Assembly: GCA_963854835.1 (NCBI GenBank)
Contig: OY978525.1
Span: 24,637,253 to 24,701,252, forward strand
Direction: 5' to 3'
Source of the DNA: Megamerina dolium
Lineage: Eukaryota; Arthropoda; Insecta; Diptera; Megamerinidae
DNA length: 64,000 nucleotides
The notes under the pieces were generated by a model. The model had not been told where the DNA came from, ran no database searches, and was given only the letters and a program-made list of their open reading frames with translations. The translations under genes were made by a program, and so were the position numbers. Of this stretch, positions 12,948 to 25,133 are shown one piece after another. Numbering within the stretch: the first letter of the stretch is position 1; each line of letters starts with the position of its first letter.

Positions 12948-14281
12948 CTAAAAATTTTCATTGTAATTTTCACGCATTGATTGTGTTTTTTTTTTGTTTG
13001 GCCACAAAAAATACACAGCAAATCACGTCATTCACAATAAATATGGAGAAATAAAACAAGAACAAAAATTTGAAAAGAAAAAGGAAATAAAAATATAGAA
13101 AAAAAATAAGAAAAAAATTGGAGAAAAAGAGAAAATTATTTAATAATTTGGTTTCAATTGGATTTTAATATTTTTTCTTATTCAATATATTTGTACGTTG
13201 TAGTTGTATTAGAGTAGTTAAGGTAGAGTTAGAGAGGAAGTCAACAAAAATAAAATAGACATTGGAAAAGATTCTAGTACAAAAATAATAATGTCGAAAA
13301 AACAAAATGTTTAAGTATAAATAGATCAAGGTAAAAAAAAAGCATTAAAATTAGTTTAAAATAAAAATTTATTAATTAAAAATTAACGATATGATTATTA
13401 ACCATGTATGTAGGCACTGTGTGTAAGTGTGCGTAAGTGATTTGTATGAGCAATGAATGATGAGCCGATATTTTGTATACACATTGGCAAAATGATGCAT
13501 AAATAATAAACGAGGAATTATGTAAATACAATGCAACATGCAAAATGATAAACGAAAATAATGTGTTAAATAAAAAATCGAAAAATAAATAAGACAAAAG
13601 AAATGAAAATTTAGCGCTAGACCCAATGAAGAAACATATATATTGCCAACTTTCAGGATTTAACTTCTACATGGTCAGCAGCTTCTTTTTTTTTTTTTGA
13701 ATTTGATAACAATATGGAGAAAGCTTTCTTTTCTATAAAAAATTTTTACACTTTTAACATTGTTCGCTTTAATAGGACATCCCCACAGGCAAAATTTGTT
13801 ATCTTGATAATGTTGATAACATCATATCTCTATTGGCAATGGAGATTGTATATTGCTCATAGATAGCAATGATTATGTAGGTTCAAAAAATCCTGTATAT
13901 TAAGGATTTCGCCCATCCGATCTATTTCATACAAAAGCCATAAGAGCGATAGCCAAAACAGATTGGTAGGTTACATAACGTTGCAATCTGTAGAAATTAG
14001 ATTTTCAACGGAACATACGAGAGTCATTCTCTTTTCTCTCTATCATATTTCTGTTTTATACTAAACATAGCTATCTCTTTCCTACCTATATAGACTGAAC
14101 TATCCGTGCTGACTTATCGCACTCCGTTTTTTACATTATTTTACTTTATTTTCTGTTACCTTACGTAGTGGCTATTCGCACTATAGGTTCAATGCTAACA
14201 ATTACTTTACTTTTTTTTCTTTTCTACAGGGATGATACTCATTGATATATTGTTATTTAAATGTCAAAAACGTTGCTATTA
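12948..14281 (-). other. intron or intergenic sequence upstream of the 12947 exon
   Basis: A/T-rich DNA with long A runs around 13070-13130. No further exon is supported. Confidence 0.35.
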
Positions 14282-14400
14282 GAGCCAGTTTTTCAGTGCG
14301 AGTTCAAACTAGGCTTAAACTAATTTTATGTAAATGAAGTTAACATTTAAACTCAGATTAAACCGCAGAGCAGTTTTTCCGTGAGAGGTTATGGCCGCTT
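14282..14400 (+). repeat. partial copy of a GGCCAG-ended MITE
   Basis: AGCCAGTTTTTCAGTGCGAG followed by TTCAAACT and degenerate inverted TTTAAACT motifs match one end of the complete copy at 49218-49492. Only this end is present. Confidence 0.5.
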
Positions 14401-15179
14401 CATACGTCAGATAGTTTGTTCATTGTTCTCTCGCATTGATTTGGCCATTTTGTGAATTTAAACGATTTTATCCTCAGTTGTTGAAGTTTTTGTATGTCTT
14501 GAATGTTTATTGTCTCTCAAGCTTCAGTACGATAGTAAATGATGGTGCAGAGTTTTCTCAACACAGCGTCCAATACGTCTTTGATTTGCGTAAGCATATT
14601 GACTGTCAAAAACAAATATTTAATGTGACAGCTGGATTTTCATCAATTCCACAAAAAAATATTCACTCAAACGATTGTCAAAAAAACAACTGCTCGTTCA
14701 AAAAAAGTTTACTTATAAAATATCCAAAGCTAGTAGCTAAAGCAATCGGAAAATCCTTTCAGCCGGAATGAACCTAATGTTAAATGTGTTCATATCGTCC
14801 AGTGTCCTGCTACCCTAACACAGAGATGTCGCGAAAAACAGTGAAGTGAACAGTGTAACACAAACTTCCAGCTTTTTTATGACTACTGTCAAAATTTGAC
14901 ACTCGTTAGTTTACAAACAACAGAAAAGTTGGAAAAAATTAAAACTTTTGAAAAGAAAAATTATTGACAGCAGAGGAATGGCTTTTAAAATATTATGGTA
15001 AATCAGCTACAATGAATACAATGGTAAACTTTGTTAATTTGTTGAACTTCTTCATCATCAAATCAACAAATGATACTGAACGCTCTGTTAGAAATTGCAA
15101 ATCTACGATTAATCAATTTATCTAAAAGAACAAATTGATGATTGTGAGCTATATCTGGCGATGTTTTTGCATCGATTTG
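14401..15179. other. no recognisable feature
   Basis: A 111-codon frame on the plus strand (14436-14771) has no recognisable motif and no splice support, so it is not called a gene. The remainder is AT-rich. Confidence 0.35.
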
Positions 15180-15720
15180 TAACTGTTGATGAAACGTGGA
15201 CGGTGTATTTTGGATTCATCTGACCATATCACCTTGGCCCAGTCTTCTGAAGTCTATTGAAAAAAGGTTTTGGTGAAATTGAGACGAAATTTGGCGGTGG
15301 TTCCATCATGGTGTAGGGCTGTATGATGACGAAAGGCGTCGGAAATATGACGGCGTCGACGTACATTGACATTTCCGAGCTGGTTGGCTCCATGGAGAAG
15401 TTGGAGGTAGTTGCTTCGGACATTGTCTTCCAGCAGGACAATGAACCGTAGCACACCGCGAGGGTGACTAAGCAGTGGCTGTCAGAGCATAATTTTATTG
15501 TCCTGAATTGGCCTCCACAATCCCCTGATGTAAACCCTAGAGAACATCTCAGGGGCATATTAAAAAGATCGATCGCAGGGGATAGCTGCAACGTGGAGCA
15601 TCTTGGGGGGGAAAGTGCGTACCGCTTGGCAGAATATTTCCTCCGAAACGTGTCAAAATTTAGTAGACAGCATACCTAGGCGCATACGGACGTTTTTGGA
15701 TACACCAAATATTAAACCAC
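15180..15720 (+). pseudogene. Tc1-like (DD34E) transposase remnant
   Basis: The plus strand shows GFGEIETKFGGGSIMV, then FQQDNEP-x-HTARVTKQW, LNWPPQSPDVNP and LRGILKRSI, ending in LVDSIPRRIR. The aspartate of QQDN and the glutamate after NPR are 34 residues apart, the Tc1-family spacing. Stops (for example in place of the residue after NEP) and frameshifts inactivate it, and the N-terminal DNA-binding part is absent. Confidence 0.75.
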
Positions 15721-16304
15721 TCATCAGTTCCGTCTGCCCGACTTTGTAGGGAAACCCACAAAAGTGATCACTTCATTTTAAGTCAAAGAACAAATTAAAT
15801 AAAGGGGACCAAGGGCAACAACTACAAATCCATTATATCCTCCGTTACTTAAGGTTATAAACATTAAAACAACAAATCAAGCTTCTCAGTTTTGCTGCGC
15901 ATTCTTCTATACAAGGAGCCTAAATTGGCTTAATAGAAAAACTATTGGATCGTTGTTAATGGGTTTTTCGTGCTTAAAGTTCAAAGTTAGATTTGTATGG
16001 AATTTATTTTTCGTCTGGTTATTGGGCTAGAGACATATGAAACAGCCCACAGCCCATATCTCTCGGCCCACAAAAAAGAAAATTTTTTTTTTTGCTAATC
16101 GATTTTTGGACCCAAACATAGGCCCGACAAAAAATTTCTGAAAAATCGGACAACTTTTAGGCTTCTAATGGGTTAAATAAAACTGCGTACGAGGATCGTT
16201 ATCGCAAGAATTCCATAAATGCGATGGTTGTTGTTAGACCACATCTGCAATTTTTCTAGTGCACGGTGACCGGGAAGTATCCACTATTCCCGTTTATTGC
16301 GAAA
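15721..16304. other. no recognisable feature
   Basis: Noncoding spacer between two transposon remnants. Confidence 0.35.
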
Positions 16305-16306
16305 TA

Positions 16307-16874
16307 CAAGGTGCGACAAATATGTATTAAGACTCGAACCATACCTCAGCAACCAAGCGCGCCATCTATGTGTGAGCACATGCGTTTTGCAGCTTCACAA
16401 CCTTCCTCTACTAACTTTCAAAATTTCATGGCATTTGGCTGACATTTAATGTTTATTGACATTCATTTTACAAAACACGTGTTCGTTTGATGTTGAAATT
16501 TTAACATGAAATTTAACACACAGCACTCATTGTTCGTCAATTTTTGGCTCGGAATCAGGTCTGTGTGTTGAATCACCCGCCGTATTCACCTGATTTGGCA
16601 CCGTGCGACTTCTTTTTGTTCCCAAAACTGAAATTGAAGTTGAAAAGATGCTTTTTTGATGACATTCAGACCATACAACGGGCTTCGACGAGGGCACTGG
16701 AGGCAATTCCGAAAAATGAGCTGGAACACGCGTTTGAATCACTATTAAATCAATGTAACAAGTGTATTGAATCAGGAGGAGAATATTTCGAATAAATATA
16801 CCGAAAAATTAGCAGATATCGTATTTTAATTGTGTTTTCTAGAGGCAGTCTTAATACATAATTGTCGCACCGTG
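16307..16874 (+). mobile_element. internally deleted mariner-like element with TA target duplication
   Basis: The ends are inverted repeats of about 28 bp (CAAGGTGCGACAAATATGTA at left; CACGGTGCGACAATTATGTA as the reverse complement at right) with TA on both sides (16305-16306, 16875-16876). Only the transposase C-terminus remains (about 16521-16795): LIVRQFLARNQVCVLNHPPY, then SPDLAPCDFFLFPKLKLKLK, ending in CIESGGEYFE and TAA. The DFFLFPKLK and EGEYFE-type tail recall the rosa/DD41D-like mariners. At 568 bp it is less than half a full element, so it can move only with help in trans. Confidence 0.82.
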
Positions 16875-16876
16875 TA

Positions 16877-18959
16877 GTACTTTACACCATCAATACACAT
16901 TGAAGGTATTCGAAATATTTTTTTTTTAAACATTTAGATGAATAATGCTACGACAATTAAACGTAGGATGGCGGTCTTTCCCAAATGCATTTATTTAGGA
17001 TGATTCGGGTTGTTTTAACCGTAACTGGCTTTTGACATCAGTCGTTAATACATAAAACACATAAGAATTGCCATTTTAACGAATTGCTATTTTAACAAGA
17101 GACCCACCAAACTGTCGTTTAACGCACTAAAATGTTTTTTTTTTTTAACCAAAACAATATACTAAACCAGGTGAATTACGATACAAATGGGTTCACCGAA
17201 TCCACCGTATTCTGCAGTCTTTGCATCGAGCGAGGACTTCAAGTACAAACTAGAAATTTATTGCTAAAGTAAGCACCTATTTTGCAGATTTTCCGACATT
17301 GTAAATCTAAAGTCACTGGAAAAGGTGTATCGAACTTGAATGGATGTCTTGCTGAAGAACTTTTGTCAAAAAAATTGCTTTTTCCTTATGAGAACTAAAA
17401 CTACTCTCTGGAGTTGCATGTTTCTTTCTCTCTCTGTACATACATTTCGACATTACCGTTTGAATCTCTCGAAACTTATTTTATTATCTTTTGCACAAAC
17501 TGGTAATTTCTGGGCGCTTTAAAACGGTACTAATATATTAAATAAATAGAAAAGAAGAGAAGAGCACAACTAATAAAAATAAATAAATGTTATGAGTAAT
17601 TTGAAAAAAAAAAGAAAGAAGAAAAATAATCAAATAAAAAAAAAAGAAAGAGAACATTATGCTACAGTGCTTTTTACAATTCAAATGATGATAGTAAATG
17701 AAAAAAGCCAATGAAGAAGTATATATTTATATGTAAATATAATTGTATGAAACATGCATAAATAAAATATGAATTGAATGAAAAATTATAATTAACTGAA
17801 TAATGTTAATGAATCCACATACCTTTCTTGTTCTTTTTTTTTTTTTGTTTTGTTTTTTGTTGGGGAGGTGATGGGGAGAAAATGAAAAATAATTGCATAG
17901 AACTTGTTAAATCATTTTAAGCAAAATTATGGCAATATGTACATGTGTAAACGCGCTCAGTGATATGTACATCCTGTGTGCACACACACAGACACACACA
18001 CGCACACACTGTTAATTGCATTTATTCATGTGTATATGGATATATTAAATGCGTGACTGGGTGTGTGCGTGCCCGCGTATATGAAGGTGTGTACATGAAT
18101 GTGGAAGTACATTAATTATAGTGTAATTATGATGATTATGATGATGATATTGATGATGATCAATCTAACGACGATAACGACGACGACGACGATGACAATG
18201 ATGATAATGATGTAATATTAAATGAGTATTTGGTAATATTTTTCGTTTGTTTATTCATCTTCTTTTGCATTCTGATATCAATGCACTGTGAAGGTTCTAC
18301 ATATGCATGTAGCAGAAGTACGTTACTATATACATACACCATAGTACCACATACCACCCACCTTTATGCTCTTATTACAGTGCTAAAAGTACTGCTTCGC
18401 TGATATCATAGCTATATAGTGTATGATATGATGATGATGATGTTTTGAATGATCGAAAAGTGTAGGGTGTAATTAATTATATTTTGTGTGTGTGGTGCAT
18501 TTGCATTGTAATTGTGTTTTTATACATTTTTTTTTCGTATTATTTTTATCAATGAATAAAATAATAATTCGAAGATATTTGCACATCATTTTTGATTTTT
18601 GTTTTTTTGGTTTTTTTGTTTTTATAACCCGCAACAACACAAACGATGATGAGGATACAGAAAGAAAAGAAAATAATTTAAAAAAAAGAGAAAATATTTA
18701 TTTAATATAAAATATAAAAATTAAATGCCAACAAAAGAATAAAAAAAATATAATATATATGCACATACATGCACATATAAATGTAAGCATGTAATCTACA
18801 TTAAGGCGGCCTTTATTTAGAAAAATCTTTTTTCCCTCCCCAACTCTCATAGCCTAAAAATTTATAATTTGATAGAGAAAACTATAAAATAGAAAATTAC
18901 GTCTTCGCTGCAAAAAATATTAGAGCTTGCTTAAGAGCCTAAAGTTGAACAAATGTGGG
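16877..18959. other. noncoding region with microsatellites
   Basis: CA repeats lie near 17982-18008, and GAT/GAC triplet runs near 18115-18215 and 18428-18445. A good minus-strand splice donor (AAG|GTATGT) lies at about 17823, but no convincing open exon precedes it. Confidence 0.4.
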
Positions 18960-20892
18960 GTTTTAATCAATTTCTTCTTATTAAATCATAATATCTCGCC
19001 CCCGATGACAGACTGGTGAAATATAAGTAATCTCCCATTAATTTTGTCTCTAAAATATTTTTCCGAATCATCCATCTAATTCCCTTATTAGAACTGCCCT
19101 ACAAAATTGATATTTTTATGAAATTTGTTCCCACCGCTCCCAGTAGCCTCTCCTAGATTCGTAAAAAGCATGACCAATTTCCATTAATTTTGTCACCCCA
19201 ACATTTCCTCCGAACATAGTTCGCCGCGAGCTCCACCCCTTCGAGGGGTTCCCCTAAAAAATTAGCATTTTCATAAAATACGCTCCCAGCGGTTCAAGTG
19301 CGCTCCTAGAATAGTACAATATATAAACCACTGCCATTAATTTTGTCTCTGCAAAACATACTTATCCCCTATATCTCCGTCCCATATAAAATGGGCATTT
19401 TTATCAAATTCGTTGCCAACAATTACAATATAGATGCCCCTAGAGGAATAAAATCTATAACCAACTCCCATTAATTTTTCTTCCTCGCCCCTTAGAGGGG
19501 GTTCCCATATAAAGTTGGCATTTTTATCAAATACGCTGCGATCAAATGACCGATCCCCATTCATTTTTTTCATCATATTCTCAATCCCTTTAGGGTGCTG
19601 CCACACAAAATTAACGAAAAACACAAGAAAAGCGAGAAATATCTCCATAGCGGTTCAGAAACCATTCTTATGCCGGTGAAATGTAACTCCGACCCCCATT
19701 AGTTTTACCTACTTACTCGCTATCTTCATCCCTTAAGAGAGCTGCCATAAAAAATTAAAGACAAAGACGAAAAAATCGAGAAATAACTTCATAGCGGTGC
19801 AGGAACCATTCCTATGCCGGTGAAATGTAACTCCGACCCCCATTAGTTTTACCTACTTACTCGCTATTTTCATTCCTTAAGGGTGCTCCCATAAAAAATT
19901 AACGAAAAAGACGAAAAAATCGAGAAATAACTCCATAGCGGTCCAGGAACCATGTCTATGTCTGTGAAATGTAACTCCGACCGCCATTAGTTTTACCTAC
20001 TTACTCGCTATCTTCATCCCTTAAGAGAGCTGCCATAAAAAATTAAAGACAAAGACGAAAAAATCGAGAAATAACTTCATAGCGGTCCAGGAACCATTCC
20101 TATGCCGGTGAAATATAACTCCGACCCCCATTAGTTTTACCTACTTACTCGCTATTTTCATTCCTTAAGGGTGCTGCCATAAAAAATTAACGAAAAAGAC
20201 GAAAAAATCGAGAAATAACTCCATAGCGGTTTAGGAACCGTGTCTATGTCTGTGAAATGTAACTCCGACTCCCATTAGTTTTACCTACTTTCTCGCTGTT
20301 TTCATTCCTTAAGGGTGCTGCCATAAAAAATTAACGAAAAAGACGAAAAAATCGAGAAATAACTCCATAGCGGTCCAGGAACCATGTCTATGTCTGTGAA
20401 ATGTAACTCCGACCGCCATTAGTTTTACCTACTTACTCGCTATCTTCATCCCTTAAGAGAGCTGCCATAAAAAATTAAAGACAAAGACGAAAAAATCGAG
20501 AAATAACTTCATAGCGGTCCAGGAACCATTCCTATGCCGGTGAAATATAACTCCGACCCCCATTAGTTTTACCTACTTACTCGCTATTTTCATTCCTTAA
20601 GGGTGCTGCCATAAAAAATTAACGAAAAAGACGAAAAAATCGAGAAATAACTCCATAGCGGTTTAGGAACCGTGTCTATGTCTGTGAAATGTAACTCCGA
20701 CTCCCATTAGTTTTACCTACTTTCTCGCTGTTTTCATTCCTTAAGGGTGCTGCCATAAAAAATTAACGAAAAAGACGAAAAAATCGAGAAATAACTCCAT
20801 AGCGGTCCAGGAACCATGTCTATGTCTGTGAAATGTAACTCCGACCCCCATTACTTTTACCTACTTACTCGCTATCTTCATCCCTTAAGAGG
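18960..20892. repeat. satellite A: about 144-bp tandem repeat with 432-bp higher-order unit
   Basis: A monomer of about 144 bp recurs, recognised by CCATAAAAAATTAA, GACGAAAAAATCGAGAAATA, CATAGCGGTCCAGGAACC and CCATTAGTTTTACCTACTT. From 20029 a block of three distinguishable monomers (432 bp) is followed by a near-identical second block to about 20892. Monomers from 18960 to about 19640 are increasingly diverged. No ORF spans the array. Confidence 0.9.
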
Positions 20893-22189
20893 ATGCTCAT
20901 ATTTTTGCCAACTTTAGAACTCGTAAGGTACTTTTATACTATAATTAATCGTAACGAACTTTCTATTTTGTAGTATTTTATGAAATCAAATATTTTTAAT
21001 CTATGAGAACTAAAATTTTGTATTCAAAATTTTTCTTTTATACATTTGGCGGCGAACTTAAATGTATATATAATGAAATAAAACAAAATAATTTTATAAT
21101 TATAAGCAAGTTGGCATTACAAATAATATGAAATTGTAAAATAATACTAAATAATACGATAAATGCACAAAATATCAAAAATATACAATTACAAAATAAA
21201 TTAATATTAAAAATAAAGTAATCAAATAATTATTTCTTTCACAATACAACAAATCCAATAGTGCATTGAACTTGTACTAGTATAATATACATTGGCACAT
21301 ATTTGTATTTGGTGCAACAATTAATGTATGTAATAATGCATGTAACAAGGTGTATGTGTGTGTGTGTATGTGTGTAGATGTGTAAATAGTTGGTTTATTG
21401 TTAGTTATCGCAAGTACATGCGGTTTAAATATTTATATGTATTCATATGTGTGTGTGTGTGTGCATTTCTATCGTTTCAGTCATTCACATGTCATTGTTG
21501 TTGTACTTGTTTTAATATTAATTAACAATTTTATAGCAACTCTACGTAAGAGCGTCTATGAAATTACTCTATCACTTAAGCGATTTGCTTCTTTTTCATC
21601 TTAATTTGATTACCAAAACAAAACTAAACTAAAAATAAACTAAAAATTGAACAAAAATCCACAATAATCATCTATACTAATATAAGTACATAAATAATAA
21701 AAATAATACATAATAAATAACTAAAATTTTACTGAATAAATTTTTCAAACTATTACTGAATTTGTATTTAAATTATTTTTTCTTTAGTGTGCTTAATATA
21801 CATTCAATATGTGCTATATGGAAGTGGTCATTATATAATTTTTACTATGACATCTCACAGGTCTCATAATATTTGCTGTATTCTCCACAATAGCAGTAAA
21901 TTTCTATCCAAAAGTAGCAATGTCGGAAAGCTTTGCCACTTGTATTATAAATTGACTCCGAACACGCTCCGTTCAACACAAGTTTCGCCATTCACAGAGT
22001 TCCTTGAGTGCATTTTCAAAGCAAATTTTTACCAAAGGTAGGTAATTGGCCCATAAATTGGTTAAAATTTTCCGAAATTCGAAGAAGACTTGTCAACAAA
22101 AATTAAGTTATGTGTTTGTGCAACTTTTCAAATAAACTCAGCAAAATTTCAGTCATTATGAACGAACAGTTTTTGCTTGCCACTCGATT
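20893..22189. other. AT-rich noncoding spacer
   Basis: Contains TG microsatellites near 21352-21376 and 21446-21463. No gene is supported. Confidence 0.4.
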
Positions 22190-22930
22190 CAGTGAGTCGA
22201 TGTGAGTGTTTTTGTAAAAAAATGGATAGAATCGACTATCAAACTTACTGTTAAGTATTAGTTTTTCAAAGATCACTTGGACTTCTCGGACTCTGTGCCA
22301 TCATTTACCATCGTGAAGTTTTGTGCAGCTGAATTTAAACGATGTATTCGGTATCCACAGGTGAACAACGATGAAGAGAAAAAGCCAATCTCCGGTAGGA
22401 GGATGAAGTACTAATGGACTTGATAACACTTGAAATTTTCGAACTGGCGCCAGCGTGCCAAAAAACAAAAATAATTTTACAGAGGCTGTACAAACTTAGG
22501 AGTCGTTGAACCTTTAGGGGTGTCCACAAATGGAAATCAATGACAATATCATCGCACGAGTTCACCAAATGGTACTAGTCAATCATCGAATTAAAATGAT
22601 AGAGATAGTAGAGGCTAGGAAAATGTCCAAAAAACATATTTGTCACATATTGAATCAAGCATGAGAAAGCTACACCAGTGCGTTGAGTACACGTTAGACT
22701 AAAAATGTATTCGAATGAAATTTCCCACGTTCTGTTGGCGCCGGTTAGGTACCATAAATGTGAGTTTTAAAGCCCATTGATTACTGTAAATGAAACTTGA
22801 ATGCAGCATTATACCCAAGAAATAAAAATATAGTGGAAATTGTGGAAATTGTATTGCTGTGTTAGCAATCCTTGACCTGGAGTGATCAGGGCATGTTCCG
22901 GGACGAAGACCCAATTACCATGGGTACGGT
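22190..22930 (+). pseudogene. mariner transposase N-terminal remnant
   Basis: The plus strand, with frame changes, reads PSFTIVKFCAAEFKR, then ARVHQMVLVNHRIKMIEIVE, MSKKHICHILNQ. These are the paired helix-turn-helix motifs at the start of mariner transposases. It aligns along its length with 54600-54960, which has the same flanking repeat. The catalytic domain does not follow; satellite B begins instead. Confidence 0.7.
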
Positions 22931-23560
22931 AAATACAGTCGAAATAACGTACTGCGATGTGAAATTGGCTTCTAGTTCTTAACTAGTTCTTATAGGTATT
23001 CATAGAGTTATCTGAATCGTTTATACAGCCGCACAAAATAAAAAAGAGAATGTCCGGCGGGCCAGAGTAGTCACATTTTAGCCATCACCCACAAATTTCT
23101 TTCTAACCTCAACAAACATCGTATTTCCTCTATTTTTGTAAGATTTTTTGAGGTATAAAATAAGAAAAGTCGTATGTCCGACGAACTAAAGTAGTCACAT
23201 TCTACGGATTCTACGCCATCAACTCAAACTTCTTTCTAACCTCAAGAAACAACGTCTTTCCGCCATTTTACCGGATTTTTGAGATTATGAATGAGCCTAT
23301 GGGCTATGGGCTATGGTAGCCCCACAAAATATAAAAAAGTAGTATGTTCGACAAACTAGAGCAGTCGCATTTTGTGGATTTTGGAAACCACTCTCATGTT
23401 TCTTTCTAACCTCAACAGCCATCGCATTTTGGGTTTAATAGAAAGCCTACGAGCTGTGATAGCCCCACAGTATCACATTCTATGGATTTTGGATAAATCT
23501 AAATCCGTAGTCGAAATATACCTCCGCTCTCAGGATTCCTTCTAATCGCATAAAAAATTC
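22931..23560 (+). repeat. satellite B tandem repeat (variable 125-190 bp unit)
   Basis: GTCCGGCGGGCCAGAGTAGT (about 23051), GTCCGACGAACTAAAGTAGT (about 23176) and GTTCGACAAACTAGAGCAGT (about 23345) mark successive units. Each is followed by a TTTCTTTCTAACCTCAA block and most by AGCCCCACAAAATA. The same family occupies 54960-55980. Confidence 0.8.
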
Positions 23561-23599
23561 ATTTTTTGCCAATACGAATATTCGCTAACTACGATTTTA

Positions 23600-24160
23600 A
23601 CTGCTTGAGCGCACTTTTTCTCATCAGATCTAGCCCCAAAAGCGACACTTTTTTATTCTCTAAGCTAAAAGTTGCTCTCAAAGTCGTTCGTCAAAAGCGG
23701 AGGCAATCACCTTTGTAGATAATTTTTTTGCATGGAAAAATGTACCGAGTACCATTTGCATCGTTTGAAGAGCTAGGAGCATTGCCGCAAGAAAGAGACC
23801 TGCTTGATCGTGCTTCTTACTTATTAGATCTAAGCCTAGGTGGCATTTTTTTGTTCTTTAAACTAAAAGTTGTGCTCAAAGGACAGAGATTTTTGTCAAA
23901 TTTTTGCAGAAAAAAAAGCTGACTGTTATTTGAATAGACTAAAGAGATGGGATCATCGATGCGATTAGGAGGCTAGGCTGACTAGCCAGACCTAGGTGCC
24001 TTTTTTATTCTCTAAACTAAATTTTACGATTGAAAGACAGAGACTTTCATCAAATAAAGACGCCATCACTTTCATAAAGAATTATTTTGCAAAAAAAAGA
24101 TGCCGAGTACTACAATATTTGATTGGGTTAAAGAGCTGGGAGCCTATGTAGAAATATATA
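23600..24160 (+). repeat. triplicated mariner C-terminal segment
   Basis: Three successive blocks begin near 23625, 23820 and 23978. All carry a degraded DLAPxDxxLFxKLKxxLK motif, a CAGAGxTTTTxGTCAAA-like stretch and a poly(A)-rich GCATGGAAAAATG-type end. They decay from the mariner segment that follows the third catalytic aspartate. Period is roughly 160-195 bp. None is open. Confidence 0.65.
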
Positions 24161-25133
24161 AATAAATTTGAATAAAAAAATTACCAAACTGTAATTTTAC
24201 TATGCATTTAAAAAGTAGAATTTAATCAGAGTTGCCGTAAAATTCGAACGTTGTTAGAGCGGTCGACAGAAATACAATGATGCCAACCTTCAATTTTGAT
24301 ATACGAAATTTTCATTGTACTAAAATTTGACCCTTTAATACCGATTTTGACATTATTACGGCATAATAGAACAATCCTGGGGTGAGGTGTTACCGTGGTG
24401 AGTACAGGAAAGTACTCTTCTATTCGAAGGAGTGTGTAGTGTAGTGTGTAGTAAGCACAATAAAAGAAAAAATACTAATAGAAGAAAATACGAAATTGCA
24501 CACACACACACACACACACGCGCGCAATTTATACGGCTATGTGTAATGATTGTGTAGTGTAATATGTGAATGTAAATGATGTTATATGAGATCGTTTCGT
24601 TATTGTTAATGATTTACTTTTCTCATAAGCAGTATTGTACGCGAATATGCCAACATTATTATGATTACATCTGCACAGCAATCAAGTACCTTTATATTAT
24701 AATTCTGTTTCAAACAAGCAAATATTATTAAATACTATTATAATAATAATAATAATACAATAATAATAATAGTAAATCAGTCAAAATTACAATATACACT
24801 AAAATTACAAATTACATAATAAATATGTTACGTTTGTATGCCAACAAGAAATTGTCGTCAAACAATCAACATTTACTCGTATCAAGAAAATACAATAAAC
24901 AAACAAAAAAAAATAAAGGCCTACTATTTATGTACTTTTCAAAAATACATACTCGTACGACGACAACAATCATATTTGATGTGTTAAATTTACGCCCAAA
25001 CTTTCAACAAAAAGCACAGTTACATTTTCAAATAATACAAAATAATAAAAAAAAAAAAAAAAAAATCATAAATATTACAATCAACAAGTAGAGCTGCACT
25101 ACAATCCATTGATTTTGTCCTTTAATTTTGTGT
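24161..25133. other. noncoding sequence past the zinc-finger exon stop
   Basis: Holds a CA microsatellite (about 24498-24524) and AT-rich DNA. An ATTAAA lies about 15 nt past the zinc-finger stop on the minus strand; no AATAAA was found close by. Confidence 0.35.

Noticed and set aside
14436..14771. 111-codon plus-strand frame
   Set aside because: No recognisable motif and no splice or polyadenylation support; its length is compatible with chance.
15229..15591. 120-codon minus-strand frame
   Set aside because: It is antisense to the Tc1-like transposase motifs on the plus strand.
17820..17960. Small exon ending at AAG|GTATGT on the minus strand
   Set aside because: The donor is strong, but upstream there is no pyrimidine-rich acceptor and the candidate reading is a Lys run. 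It could still be a noncoding or linking exon.
18960..20892. CRISPR-like or gene-family array
   Set aside because: Units are contiguous 144-bp tandem copies without unique spacers, in a eukaryotic context and without open frames.
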